Origin: Piscirickettsiaceae bacterium
GTDB taxonomy: Bacteria > Pseudomonadota > Gammaproteobacteria > Thiomicrospirales > Thiomicrospiraceae
Length of the DNA: 15,013 nucleotides
Reading direction: 5' to 3'
Assembly (NCBI GenBank): GCA_021767305.1
Contig: JAASTL010000004.1
Location: 1-15,013, forward strand
Part shown: positions 1-7,201 of the stretch, piece after piece
Position numbering within the stretch: position 1 is the stretch's first letter
How the letters are laid out: the number at the start of each line of letters is the position of its first letter
Notes under the pieces: generated by a model
Databases searched by the model: none
The model's input: only the letters and a program-made list of their open reading frames with translations
What the model was told of the DNA's origin: nothing
Position numbers and translations under genes: made by a program

Positions 1-1098
1 AATACCTGTTAGCTGAGCCACGATAGTTGCATCTGGGTTTGTGAAAGTAACTGCGATTAGACCGAAGATACCTACAACACCGTGAACAGAGATCGCACCT
101 ACAGGATCGTCGATTTTGAATTTAGTGTCGATGATCAAGATAGCTAGTACAACGATGATACCACCAGCAATACCGATTAGCGTTGCAACACCAGCAGTTG
201 GAGTTAGAGGTTCAGCAGTGATTGCTACTAGACCAGCAAGCGCACCGTTAAGCATCATAGTCAAGTCAGCTTTACCGAACTTGATTTTAGACATTACTAG
301 CGCACCAATTACACCACCAGCAGCAGCCATCAGCGTGTTAACAAAAATCATTGCAACCGCGTTCGCTTCTTCAACGTTAGAGATTTTAAGCTCTGAACCA
401 CCGTTGAAACCGAACCAACCTAACCAAAGGATGAATGTACCAAGAGTTGCAAGAGGAAGGTTCGCACCAGGGATCGCTTTAGATTCACCGTTAGAACCGT
501 ACTTACCTTTACGAGCACCTAGAAGGATGACACCAGCAAGAGCAGCAGCTGCACCTGCCATGTGAACAACACCAGAACCAGCGAAGTCAAGGAAACCTAG
601 ACCGTCTAGGAAACCCCCACCCCATTTCCAATAACCTTGCATTGGGTAGATGAACGCTGTGAAAACGATAGCGAAAGCGAAGAAAGACATTAACTTCATA
701 CGTTCAGCAACCGCACCCGATACAACAGACATCGCTGTAGCAACGAATACAACCTGGAAGAAGAAGTCAGACATACCAGAATAGTAAGGCGCGTCATCAC
801 CACCAGCAATTACATCAGCAACTGCGTTATCGCCACCAAGAAGGAAGCTAATACCAGGGAAGAAGCTAGAAACGGCTTCACCAGGGTACATAATGTTATA
901 ACCAACTAACATGTACATAATACATGCGATGGCGAATAGACCAATGTTCTTGGCCAAAATTTCAGTTGTGTTTTTTGCACGAACCATACCCGCTTCAAGC
1001 ATCGCAAAACCTGCGGCCATCCACATTACTAATGCACCAGACATTAGGAAATAAAAGGTATCAAGTGCATAACTTATTTGTAGTACTTGTTCCATCAT
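1..1098 (-). CDS. amtB: Ammonium transporter AmtB, 3' end cut off by window edge
   Basis: This is an inner-membrane channel of the Amt/Mep/Rh family that brings ammonium into the cell. The visible 366 codons are almost entirely hydrophobic helices. Family landmarks seen are MWMAAGFAMLEAG in the first helix (about residues 25-37), AERMK after residue 130, YWKWGGGFL at about 156-164, GFNGGS near 230, and the two pore histidines H179 (SGVVHMAG) and H339 (ISVHGVVG). Family proteins are usually a little over 400 residues, so roughly the last 40-60 are missing. The N-terminus starts directly before the first helix and shows no obvious cleavable signal peptide, unlike E. coli AmtB. Two adjacent ATGs (1098 and 1095) are possible; AGGA at spacing 4 or 7 favours the second. 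It follows glnK by 12 bp, the classic glnK-amtB operon in which GlnK plugs the channel when nitrogen is plentiful. Confidence 0.96.
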   Translation of the reverse strand, partial: MMEQVLQISYALDTFYFLMSGALVMWMAAGFAMLEAGMVRAKNTTEILAKNIGLFAIACIMYMLVGYNIMYPGEAVSSFFPGISFLLGGDNAVADVIAGGDDAPYYSGMSDFFFQVVFVATAMSVVSGAVAERMKLMSFFAFAIVFTAFIYPMQGYWKWGGGFLDGLGFLDFAGSGVVHMAGAAAALAGVILLGARKGKYGSNGESKAIPGANLPLATLGTFILWLGWFGFNGGSELKISNVEEANAVAMIFVNTLMAAAGGVIGALVMSKIKFGKADLTMMLNGALAGLVAITAEPLTPTAGVATLIGIAGGIIVVLAILIIDTKFKIDDPVGAISVHGVVGIFGLIAVTFTNPDATIVAQLTGI

Positions 1099-1110
1099 AT
1101 AATCCTTTCT

Positions 1111-1449
1111 TTATAGAGCTACGTCACCAGTTTCTTCTGTACGAATACGTACAGTTTGTTCAAGTGGCATGACAAAGATTTTTCCATCTCCAATTTTGCC
1201 AGTTTTCGCAGAACCGCTGATTGCCTCAATCACGCTGTCCACTTTGTCATCGCTAATAGCGATTTCAATGCGAAGTTTAGGTAAAAATTCAATGGCGTAC
1301 TCTGCACCACGGTAGATTTCGGTATGCCCTTTTTGGCGGCCAAAACCTTTAGACTCAGTAACGGTCATCCCTTGAACGTCGATATCGTGCAGTGCTTCCC
1401 TGACGTCATCGAGTTTAAAAGGTTTGATAATTGCAACAACCAGTTTCAT
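1111..1449 (-). CDS. glnK: Nitrogen regulatory PII protein GlnK
   Basis: This is a 112-residue PII signal protein, full length for the family. It is a cytosolic trimer that senses 2-oxoglutarate and ATP/ADP and binds AmtB, GlnE and NtrB-type partners. The sequence opens MKLVVAIIKPFKLDDVREAL. The T-loop (about 37-55) contains the uridylylation tyrosine Y51 in YRGAEY. The nucleotide-binding stretch TGKIGDGKIFV lies at 83-93 (K90), and R101/R103 are present in RIRT. It is called GlnK and not GlnB because it sits directly upstream of amtB; the sequence alone would not separate the two paralogues. A GAGAGG ribosome-binding site lies about 6-7 bp before the ATG. A sigma54-type promoter about 50 bp upstream suggests induction under nitrogen limitation. 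The uridylylating enzyme GlnD is not in the window. Confidence 0.97.
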   Translation of the reverse strand: MKLVVAIIKPFKLDDVREALHDIDVQGMTVTESKGFGRQKGHTEIYRGAEYAIEFLPKLRIEIAISDDKVDSVIEAISGSAKTGKIGDGKIFVMPLEQTVRIRTEETGDVAL

Positions 1450-1495
1450 ACTAACCTCTCAGTTAAAATTAAAGTAATGTGTTCGCACTCCTATA

Positions 1496-1511
1496 AACTT
1501 GATGCGTGCCA
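1496..1511 (-). promoter_or_regulatory. Sigma54-type promoter of glnK-amtB
   Basis: Read on the minus strand the site is TGGCACGCATCAAGTT. The -24 element TGGCACG is perfect; the -12 element AAGTT keeps the G but has T where consensus has C. GG-to-G spacing is correct. The predicted start near 1485 leaves a leader of about 36 nt before the glnK ATG. It closely resembles the glnA promoter in this window (TGGCACACTTCAAGCT), which supports both calls. Control of glnK-amtB by sigma54 is established in enterobacteria. Confidence 0.72.
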
Positions 1512-1585
1512 AAAAAATAAAAGATAATTTAAAACAATAAGTTACGTAAAAGTCTGAGAAAAAAAATGTTTTTTACAGAAAGCTT

Positions 1586-1602
1586 AAATCTTTTTTGGTG
1601 CA
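1586..1602. promoter_or_regulatory. Candidate NtrC enhancer half-site upstream of glnK
   Basis: The right half TTGGTGCA matches the NtrC palindrome (TGCAC-N7-GTGCA type), while the left half is poor. The centre is about 109 bp upstream of the predicted glnK start, a normal enhancer distance. The same TGGTGC core occurs twice upstream of glnA in the same orientation relative to its promoter. TGGTGC also occurs by chance in coding DNA, so this is only a candidate. Confidence 0.4.
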
Positions 1603-1654
1603 TCAATGTTCGTTTTTGGAATGCTTTCATGTGAGTTGTTTGGATCGCATTGTT

Positions 1655-2407
1655 TTGCCTAAGTTACCTAAAATTATTGTTGCCTTATTTGCTCAGTTGG
1701 TTGTTTTACTAGTACTGGCTGGGGCTGTTTATATAGCTCCAAGGTTTATTGAGCCGCCATATCCATATTGGGTGCTGGTATTAATTCAGGCAATATTGGC
1801 TGCTTTAATATCTCCATTATTTGGTTTGCCGAGTTGGTGGCGCTGGATTCAATTGCTTCTACCTATTGCTCTTTATGCGGGCGTTTTGGTCGGGTTTGAC
1901 CCAATTTGGGCATTGGTTGCTTTTGTGCTGGTTTGGTTAATATTTGCAAATGCCTTTAAAGAGCGTGTGCCGCTTTATCTAACCAATAACACAACTCGTG
2001 AAGCTCTTAAGGTTTTGGTAAAGAAAAGGCGAGATGTCCGTTTTTTGGACTTAGGGTGTGGCTTAGGGGGGAATGTCGCCTTTATGTCACAACAAAAGCA
2101 TGTTACAGAAGCGCACGGTGTGGAAACCGCACCCTTACCTTATCTAATGTCCAAATTGGTGACCTTTTTTAGAGGCGGTCAAACTTTTGCTATGGATATG
2201 TGGAAAACAGACCTGGCTTATTATGATTTGGTTTATGCCTTTCTATCACCGGAACCCATGCCAAAGTTATGGCTTAAGGCCAAAGAAGAAATGTTGCCCG
2301 GTTCAGTATTTGTGAGTAACAGTTTTGCAGTGCCAGATATTGAACCTACTGAAATTTGGGAGCTATCAGATGCACGTAAAACCCAACTGTATATATATGT
2401 TATGTAA
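1655..2407 (+). CDS. Membrane-anchored class I SAM-dependent methyltransferase, substrate unknown
   Basis: From the proposed start the protein is about 250 residues. Four hydrophobic segments come first (about 7-28, 38-57, 64-81 and 84-101). A cytosolic Rossmann-type domain follows, with SAM-binding motif I LDLGCGLGGN at 131-140, an acidic residue after the next strand (GVETAP, about 155-160) and a later strand YYDLVYAFLSPEPM at 189-202. The LSPEPM and FVSNSFAVP stretches look like a conserved family core, but I do not recognise a characterised member, and no substrate can be deduced. The start is uncertain. The open frame extends to a TTG at 1595, but that lies inside the glnK control region and yields a non-membrane Cys-rich leader. 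TTG at 1655 gives a basic MPKLPK start right before the first helix, though its ribosome-binding site is weak; GTG 1631 is another option. The gene is divergent from glnK and 142 bp upstream of glnE. Confidence 0.82.
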   Translation: MPKLPKIIVALFAQLVVLLVLAGAVYIAPRFIEPPYPYWVLVLIQAILAALISPLFGLPSWWRWIQLLLPIALYAGVLVGFDPIWALVAFVLVWLIFANAFKERVPLYLTNNTTREALKVLVKKRRDVRFLDLGCGLGGNVAFMSQQKHVTEAHGVETAPLPYLMSKLVTFFRGGQTFAMDMWKTDLAYYDLVYAFLSPEPMPKLWLKAKEEMLPGSVFVSNSFAVPDIEPTEIWELSDARKTQLYIYVM

Positions 2408-2549
2408 TTAAGCCAAAGAGATCTGATTGTTAATTGAGTCAAGTTAAGTAAGATTTCAGTGAAACAGCTTAATCTATCTTTTTAAGAGTAAAGTTTATAA
2501 GCAATCAAATTATTCATCCAAAGCGCATTTAGTAATTATCGGAGATTCA

Positions 2550-5315
2550 ATGTCTGCTTCAACACCTTCAACCATTTATGCAATTGATCATGTCCTGCCA
2601 TGGAGTCCTTTTCTAGAGCGTTTAACTAAGCGCTTTCCTGATTTGTTAGAGTCATCTAGTTATGAAAATAAATGGGCTGAAAAAGAGCTGTTTCAGCGAG
2701 TCTATGACAGCGTTTTTGCAGCGCAAGAAGAGAAAGCGCTTTATAAGCAACTACGTGTGCAAAGAAATTGGATGATGGGGCGCATCGCTTTAAGAGATTT
2801 AATGCGTTTAGCGCAGTTAGAAGAAACGGTTGCAGCAACCTCTGAGCTGGCTGATGCCTTGGTTTCTGCAACACTAGATTGGCATTATGAACGTTTGTGT
2901 GAACGTTATGGCACCCCAATTGGAAAAGAAAGTGGGCAGCCGCAAAAATTAATTGTTATCGGAATGGGTAAGCTAGGTGGTCAAGAGCTGAATTTCTCAT
3001 CTGATATCGATTTAATATTTACCTACGCAGAAGGTGGCGAAACCCAGGGTGCTGTTAAGAGTATTTCTAATGATCAGTTCTTTTTACGTCTGGGGCAGGC
3101 GGTAAATAAATCATTGGTTGAAGTGACTGAAGATGGATTTGTTTACCGAGTTGATATGCGTTTACGCCCATTTGGTGAGGCTGGCCCTTTAGCGGCTAAT
3201 TTTGCCAGTTTAGAACACTATTATGAAATTCATGGGCGCGCTTGGGAGCGATATGCGTTAGTTAAGGCGCGCGTAATGGCGGGTGATAAAGAGCAGGGTT
3301 CGGAGCTGTTCAATATTTTAAGACCGTTTGTTTATCGTCGGTACGTTGACTTTACCGCAATGGAATCTTTGCGTGAGTTAAAAGCGATGATTGCCGAGCA
3401 GGTTGCTAAAAAAGGTATGCAGGAAAACGTTAAGTTAGGTGCGGGTGGGATTCGAGAAATTGAATTTATTGCGCAAGCATTCCAATTGGTGCACGGCGGG
3501 CGCATTACCGAATTGCAGACTAGATCCCTGCTGCCAACACTGCAAATACTCTTGAATAATGAGTTTCTTGAAGCTGAAAACTATAACAAGTTGGTAACGG
3601 CTTATCGTTTTTTACGCACCGCAGAAAACCGCTTGCAAATGTGGAATGATCAGCAAACCCATGACTTGCCATCCGCAGAGCATCAGCAAACGATGTTGGC
3701 TGAATCAATGGGGTTTGCTGAATATGCCGGTTTTTACCAAGAGCTCACAAAGCATCGAGATTATGTCGAGTCACAATTTAAACGTGTGTTTGCCGAAGAG
3801 GGTGAAGATGCTCAAAGAGATGAGATGGCCACAGTATGGGATGATGACTTTGAAGATGTTGAGAGCGTAGCGGCGATTGCTGAGTTTGGTGATTCGGCGA
3901 CTGAATTGCTGAAAACGTTAAAGGACTTCAAGAGTAGTCGTGCGGTACAAACGCTTAGTAAGGACGGTATGGAACGATTAAATACAACCATGCCTCATGT
4001 GCTCAAGATTCTGTTACAGCCAGACATTTCCATGCAGACAATTAAACGCGTGTTTTCCGTTATTGAGGCAATCACAAAACGTAGTGTTTATTTGATTCTG
4101 CTAAAAGAAAACCCCCAAGCGCTCAAAAACTTAATTGGTTTATGTGAGGTGAGTCCATGGTTGACTGATATGTTGGTTAAATACCCTGCGCTTTTGGATC
4201 AACTCTTGGATGAGAGAGAGCTTTATTCGCCATTGAACGCAGAGCAACTGTCTAAAGAGGCATGTAAACTTTTAGATGAGCACGAGTTAGATGAAGAGCA
4301 GTTTATGGATCGTCTAAGGCAATGGCGGCATGCTCAAGTCTTTAAGGTTGCGGCAGCCGATATTACCGGGCATCTACCGGTGATGAAGGTGAGTGATTAT
4401 CTGACTTGGATTGCCGAGGCGGTGTTGAATGTGTCAGTTGAATTCGCATGGCGCTTTATGCAGCAGCGAAGTGGTCTGCCTGGCGGTTTGGCAGAAGGAG
4501 AAAAACGTAACCCGTTTTGTGTAATTGGTTATGGCAAACTTGGTGGTATAGAGCTAGGCTACGGTTCTGATTTGGATATTGTTTTCTTGTATGAGGGAGT
4601 CGCTTCGGGGGCGCAGACTGTTAACCCAAATGGACGTAGTTTAGATAATGCGATTTATTTTATTCGTTTAGGGCAAAAAGTAATCTCGTTGCTAACTACA
4701 ATGATGCCATCAGGGAAGGTTTATGAGATTGATACTCGATTACGTCCTAATGGAAATTCCGGTATGTTAGTCACCGATCTTGCGAGCTATCAAGCCTATA
4801 TTGAAAATAAAGCGTGGACTTGGGAGCACCAAGCCTTGGTTAGAGCAAGAGCCGTGGCAGGGGACAGTCAATCAGTTGATGCATTTGAATCTTTCAGAAA
4901 AGCTTTTATCCAACAGCCTCGTGATGTAGATAAACTGCGCGATGAAGTGGTTGAAATGCGTCAAAAGATGAAGAGCTCATTAGATAAAAGTAATGCCGAG
5001 CAGTTTGATTTAAAACAGGGCACGGGTGGTATTGTGGATATTGAATTCATGATGCAGTATTTGGTTTTGGCAAATGCTCACCAATATCCTGATTTGGTGA
5101 CTTATACCGATAACGTTCGTATACTTGAAGCGGTAGCAACGGCAGGGTTATTGTCTGCAGAAGATGCGGGGGCGTTAACCGAAGCCTATAAGGTTTACCG
5201 CTCTAAATATCATCGAACTGCTTTAGCGAATGAAAAATCCATTGTCGAGTATGATTGCTATTCGGAAAATAGAGAAAACGTGAAAAGGGTTTGGCAGGCT
5301 TTAATGCTAGATTAA
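2550..5315 (+). CDS. glnE: Bifunctional glutamine synthetase adenylyltransferase/adenylyl-removing enzyme GlnE
   Basis: GlnE adds AMP to, and removes it from, a tyrosine of glutamine synthetase, under control of PII and glutamine. The 921 residues compare with 946 in E. coli, and both catalytic halves are present. The N-terminal deadenylylase domain has GMGKLGGQELNFSSDID at 138-154 with metal ligands D152 and D154. The C-terminal adenylylating domain has GYGKLGGIELGYGSDLD at 660-676 with D674 and D676. Matching later motifs, GAGGIREIEFIAQ in the first half and GTGGIVDIEFMMQY in the second, show the internal duplication. Both active sites look intact. The ATG is supported by GGAG about 6 bp upstream. 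Its target GlnA is the next gene, convergent, with the adenylylation tyrosine preserved. No clear promoter was recognised in the 142 bp before it; co-transcription with the methyltransferase gene is possible. Confidence 0.98.
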   Translation: MSASTPSTIYAIDHVLPWSPFLERLTKRFPDLLESSSYENKWAEKELFQRVYDSVFAAQEEKALYKQLRVQRNWMMGRIALRDLMRLAQLEETVAATSELADALVSATLDWHYERLCERYGTPIGKESGQPQKLIVIGMGKLGGQELNFSSDIDLIFTYAEGGETQGAVKSISNDQFFLRLGQAVNKSLVEVTEDGFVYRVDMRLRPFGEAGPLAANFASLEHYYEIHGRAWERYALVKARVMAGDKEQGSELFNILRPFVYRRYVDFTAMESLRELKAMIAEQVAKKGMQENVKLGAGGIREIEFIAQAFQLVHGGRITELQTRSLLPTLQILLNNEFLEAENYNKLVTAYRFLRTAENRLQMWNDQQTHDLPSAEHQQTMLAESMGFAEYAGFYQELTKHRDYVESQFKRVFAEEGEDAQRDEMATVWDDDFEDVESVAAIAEFGDSATELLKTLKDFKSSRAVQTLSKDGMERLNTTMPHVLKILLQPDISMQTIKRVFSVIEAITKRSVYLILLKENPQALKNLIGLCEVSPWLTDMLVKYPALLDQLLDERELYSPLNAEQLSKEACKLLDEHELDEEQFMDRLRQWRHAQVFKVAAADITGHLPVMKVSDYLTWIAEAVLNVSVEFAWRFMQQRSGLPGGLAEGEKRNPFCVIGYGKLGGIELGYGSDLDIVFLYEGVASGAQTVNPNGRSLDNAIYFIRLGQKVISLLTTMMPSGKVYEIDTRLRPNGNSGMLVTDLASYQAYIENKAWTWEHQALVRARAVAGDSQSVDAFESFRKAFIQQPRDVDKLRDEVVEMRQKMKSSLDKSNAEQFDLKQGTGGIVDIEFMMQYLVLANAHQYPDLVTYTDNVRILEAVATAGLLSAEDAGALTEAYKVYRSKYHRTALANEKSIVEYDCYSENRENVKRVWQALMLD

Positions 5316-5374
5316 CATTGGTGCGGAAGATTTTTTAATCTACCCTTATTAATTATTACAAATTTTACAGGCAT

Positions 5375-5402
5375 AAAAAAACCCGCTTTAAGCGGGTTTT
5401 TT
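5375..5402. terminator. Bidirectional Rho-independent terminator between glnE and glnA
   Basis: A seven-base A run precedes the hairpin CCCGCTTTAAGCGGG (stem CCCGCT/AGCGGG, loop of 3), which is followed by six T. The A and T runs make it work in both directions, so it can end both glnE (+) and glnA (-) transcripts. It sits 60 bp after the glnE stop and 16 bp beyond the glnA stop. Confidence 0.93.
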
Positions 5403-5417
5403 GTTAACCAAAGTTGA

Positions 5418-6824
5418 TTATGCAGAGTAGTACATATCAAATTCGATTGGGTGAGTCGTTGCACGAAGACGTGTAACTTCTTCCATTTTAAGCTCAATGT
5501 AAGAATCAATCGCTTCATCAGTGAATACTCCACCAGCAGTCAAGAACTCACGGTCTTTATCTAGTGCATCTAGCGCTTCTTCTAAAGATGCGCATAGGTT
5601 ATCGTATTCTGCCTCTTCTTCCGGCTCTAGGTCATAAAGATCTTTTTCTGCAGGCTCGCCTGGATCAATCTTATTCATGATGCCGTCAAGACCTGCCATC
5701 AAGCATGCAGAGAATGCTAAGTATGGGTTAGCCGTTGGATCTGGGAAACGTAGCTCAACACGACGTGAACGCTCAGACTGAGCATATGGGATACGGATAG
5801 AACAAGAACGGTTTTTACCAGAGTAAGCAATGAAAGTTGGTGCTTCAAAACCTGGAACCAAACGCTTGTAAGAGTTTGTACCTGGGTTACAGAATGCGTT
5901 TAGTGCACGTGCGTGCTTCATTAGACCACCAAGGTACCAAAGTGCTTCTTGTGAAAGACCTGAATAAACATCACCAGCGAAGATGTTTTTACCATCTTTA
6001 GATAGAGATTGGTTGATGTGCATACCCGTACCGTTATCACCAACGATTGGCTTAGGCATGAATGTAGCTGTTTTACCAAGTGCTTGACAGGTGTTATGAA
6101 CAGCATACTTAAGAATTTGAACTTCATCTGCTTTCGCAGTAAGCGTATTACCTGCAACAGCAAGCTCACACTGACCAGCTGCCGCTACTTCGTGATGGTG
6201 TGCTTCTAGTTTAAGACCCATTGCTTCTGCCATTGCACAGATGTCTGCACGAACTTCATGAAGGGTATCAACTGGAGGAACTGGGAAGTAACCACCTTTA
6301 ACACGTGGGCGGTGAGCAAGGTTACCACCTTCAACAACTGCTTCTGATTCCCAAGCAGATTCATCAGAGTTGATTTTAACGAAAGAACCAGACATGTCTG
6401 ATCCCCAGCGAACGTCATCAAAGATGAAGAATTCAGGTTCAGGACCAAAGAATGCTGAATCTGCAACGCCGGTAGATTTTAAGTAAGCTTCTGCTTTCTT
6501 AGCGATACCACGAGGGTCTTTTTCGTATGATTCCATGGTTGCTGGCTCAACAATCATCATGCGGATAATGATGGTAGGATCGTTAGTGAATGGGTCCATG
6601 TAGAAACCATCTTCTTGAGGCATAAGAAGCATGTCAGAATCATTGATACCTTTCCAACCTGCAATAGATGAACCGTCAAATGTCTCACCGTCTGTGAAGA
6701 AGTCTTCATCGATGCGTGAAGCAGGGATGGTAACGTGTTGTTCTTTACCATGCGTATCAGTGAAGCGAAGATCAGCCCACTTAACGTCATTTTCTTTGAT
6801 CATATCAAAAATTGCTTGTGACAT
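5418..6824 (-). CDS. glnA: Glutamine synthetase type I, adenylylatable
   Basis: This enzyme makes glutamine from glutamate, ammonia and ATP as a cytosolic dodecamer. The 468 residues align without length change to the E. coli numbering at every key point I could place: D50 (FDGSSI), E129 and E131 (GPEPEFF), H210/E212/E220, H269, R321, R339, R344, E357 and R359. The adenylylation site is Y397 in DLYDLEPEE. One difference is asparagine at 271 (GMHINQS), where E. coli has histidine. The ATG is supported by AAAGGA 7 bp upstream. Codons look biased as in a strongly expressed gene. The upstream sigma54 promoter and NtrC-like sites predict induction by nitrogen limitation, and GlnE next door predicts shut-down by AMP addition. 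Confidence 0.99.
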   Translation of the reverse strand: MSQAIFDMIKENDVKWADLRFTDTHGKEQHVTIPASRIDEDFFTDGETFDGSSIAGWKGINDSDMLLMPQEDGFYMDPFTNDPTIIIRMMIVEPATMESYEKDPRGIAKKAEAYLKSTGVADSAFFGPEPEFFIFDDVRWGSDMSGSFVKINSDESAWESEAVVEGGNLAHRPRVKGGYFPVPPVDTLHEVRADICAMAEAMGLKLEAHHHEVAAAGQCELAVAGNTLTAKADEVQILKYAVHNTCQALGKTATFMPKPIVGDNGTGMHINQSLSKDGKNIFAGDVYSGLSQEALWYLGGLMKHARALNAFCNPGTNSYKRLVPGFEAPTFIAYSGKNRSCSIRIPYAQSERSRRVELRFPDPTANPYLAFSACLMAGLDGIMNKIDPGEPAEKDLYDLEPEEEAEYDNLCASLEEALDALDKDREFLTAGGVFTDEAIDSYIELKMEEVTRLRATTHPIEFDMYYSA

Positions 6825-6873
6825 TTTCTAGTCCTTTTAGCTGTGATTATTAAAATTTAACGATGTCCATAAT

Positions 6874-6889
6874 AGCTTGAAGTGTGCCA
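6874..6889 (-). promoter_or_regulatory. Sigma54 promoter of glnA
   Basis: Read on the minus strand the site is TGGCACACTTCAAGCT. It has a perfect -24 TGGCAC and a -12 AAGCT, with the GG and GC dinucleotides at the invariant sigma54 spacing. The predicted start is near 6863, leaving a leader of about 40 nt. This corresponds to the glnAp2 type of promoter known from enterobacteria. Confidence 0.87.
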
Positions 6890-6986
6890 TCTTTCCAATG
6901 TTTTTTGGAATAACTTTTTTGTCTTTTTAAAACAACAAGTTAGGGTATTGATGTGTTTTGCAATTAATTTGTATTAGATTTTGAAT

Positions 6987-7025
6987 TGAACATTTATGGT
7001 GCGCTTCATGTTTGATAGTGGTGCT
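6987..7025. promoter_or_regulatory. Two tandem NtrC-like enhancer sites upstream of glnA
   Basis: The first site (6987-7003) reads TGAACATTTATGGTGCG and the second (7009-7025) TGTTTGATAGTGGTGCT. Both have a perfect TGGTGC right half and a partly degenerate left half of the NtrC palindrome. They are 22 bp apart, close to two helical turns, and centred about 132 and 154 bp upstream of the predicted glnA start, like enterobacterial NtrC enhancers. Neither is a perfect palindrome. Confidence 0.6.
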
Positions 7026-7048
7026 CTATTTGGTTGCTATATTTGCCA

Positions 7049-7066
7049 ATGTTACAGAATTGTTAC
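7049..7066 (+). promoter_or_regulatory. Distal Pho box upstream of pstC
   Basis: The direct repeats ATGTTAC and TTGTTAC are separated by a 4-bp spacer AGAA, giving the 11-bp period of a PhoB-binding Pho box (CTGTCAT-N4-CTGTCAT in E. coli). It lies 42 bp (four helical turns) upstream of the second candidate box. Individual repeats differ from the E. coli consensus at two or three of seven positions. Confidence 0.6.
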
Positions 7067-7090
7067 AAAACTACAAAACCTTCTTTATAA

Positions 7091-7124
7091 ATGCAATTTA
7101 AGTGTCATATTTGACTGTTAATAT
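7091..7124 (+). promoter_or_regulatory. Proximal Pho box and -10 element of the pst promoter
   Basis: The repeats ATGCAAT (7091-7097) and GTGTCAT (7102-7108) are separated by TTAA. The second matches CTGTCAT at six of seven positions, the first at four. A -10-like hexamer TAATAT (7119-7124) begins exactly 10 bp after the box, the same layout as E. coli phoA. This predicts transcription from near 7131, a leader of about 70 nt, and activation by PhoB under phosphate starvation. PhoB is encoded in the same gene cluster. An alternative sigma70 reading is TTGACT (7111-7116) with TTTTAT (7134-7139). Confidence 0.62.
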
Positions 7125-7201
7125 TTAGCCAGTTTTTATGCCAAGCGAATTATTAAGTACAAATTGATTTGTCTGGTGTTTTAAAAGAAAAGGGTGCAAA
7201 T

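Noticed and set aside
116..565. 149-codon plus-strand frame rich in A, P, I and S
   Set aside because: It lies antisense inside amtB, whose own frame is unmistakable; the low-complexity composition is what the complement of a hydrophobic membrane gene gives.
1595..1654. TTG start at 1595 for the methyltransferase
   Set aside because: It overlaps the candidate NtrC site, lacks a ribosome-binding site, and adds a 20-residue Cys/His-rich leader unlike a membrane protein start.
3488..3494. Further TGGTGC-like cores inside glnE and other genes
   Set aside because: Isolated hexamers in coding DNA without a sigma54 promoter nearby; expected by chance.
7127..7143. Second sigma54-like sequence (TGGCATAAAAACTGGCT on the minus strand) in the glnA-pstC gap
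   Set aside because: The spacing between GG and GC is one base too long and it lies inside the likely pst promoter region, far from glnA.
7169..7201. Upstream TTG start for pstC adding 11 residues
   Set aside because: No good ribosome-binding site precedes the TTG, whereas AGGG lies 7 bp before the ATG at 7202.
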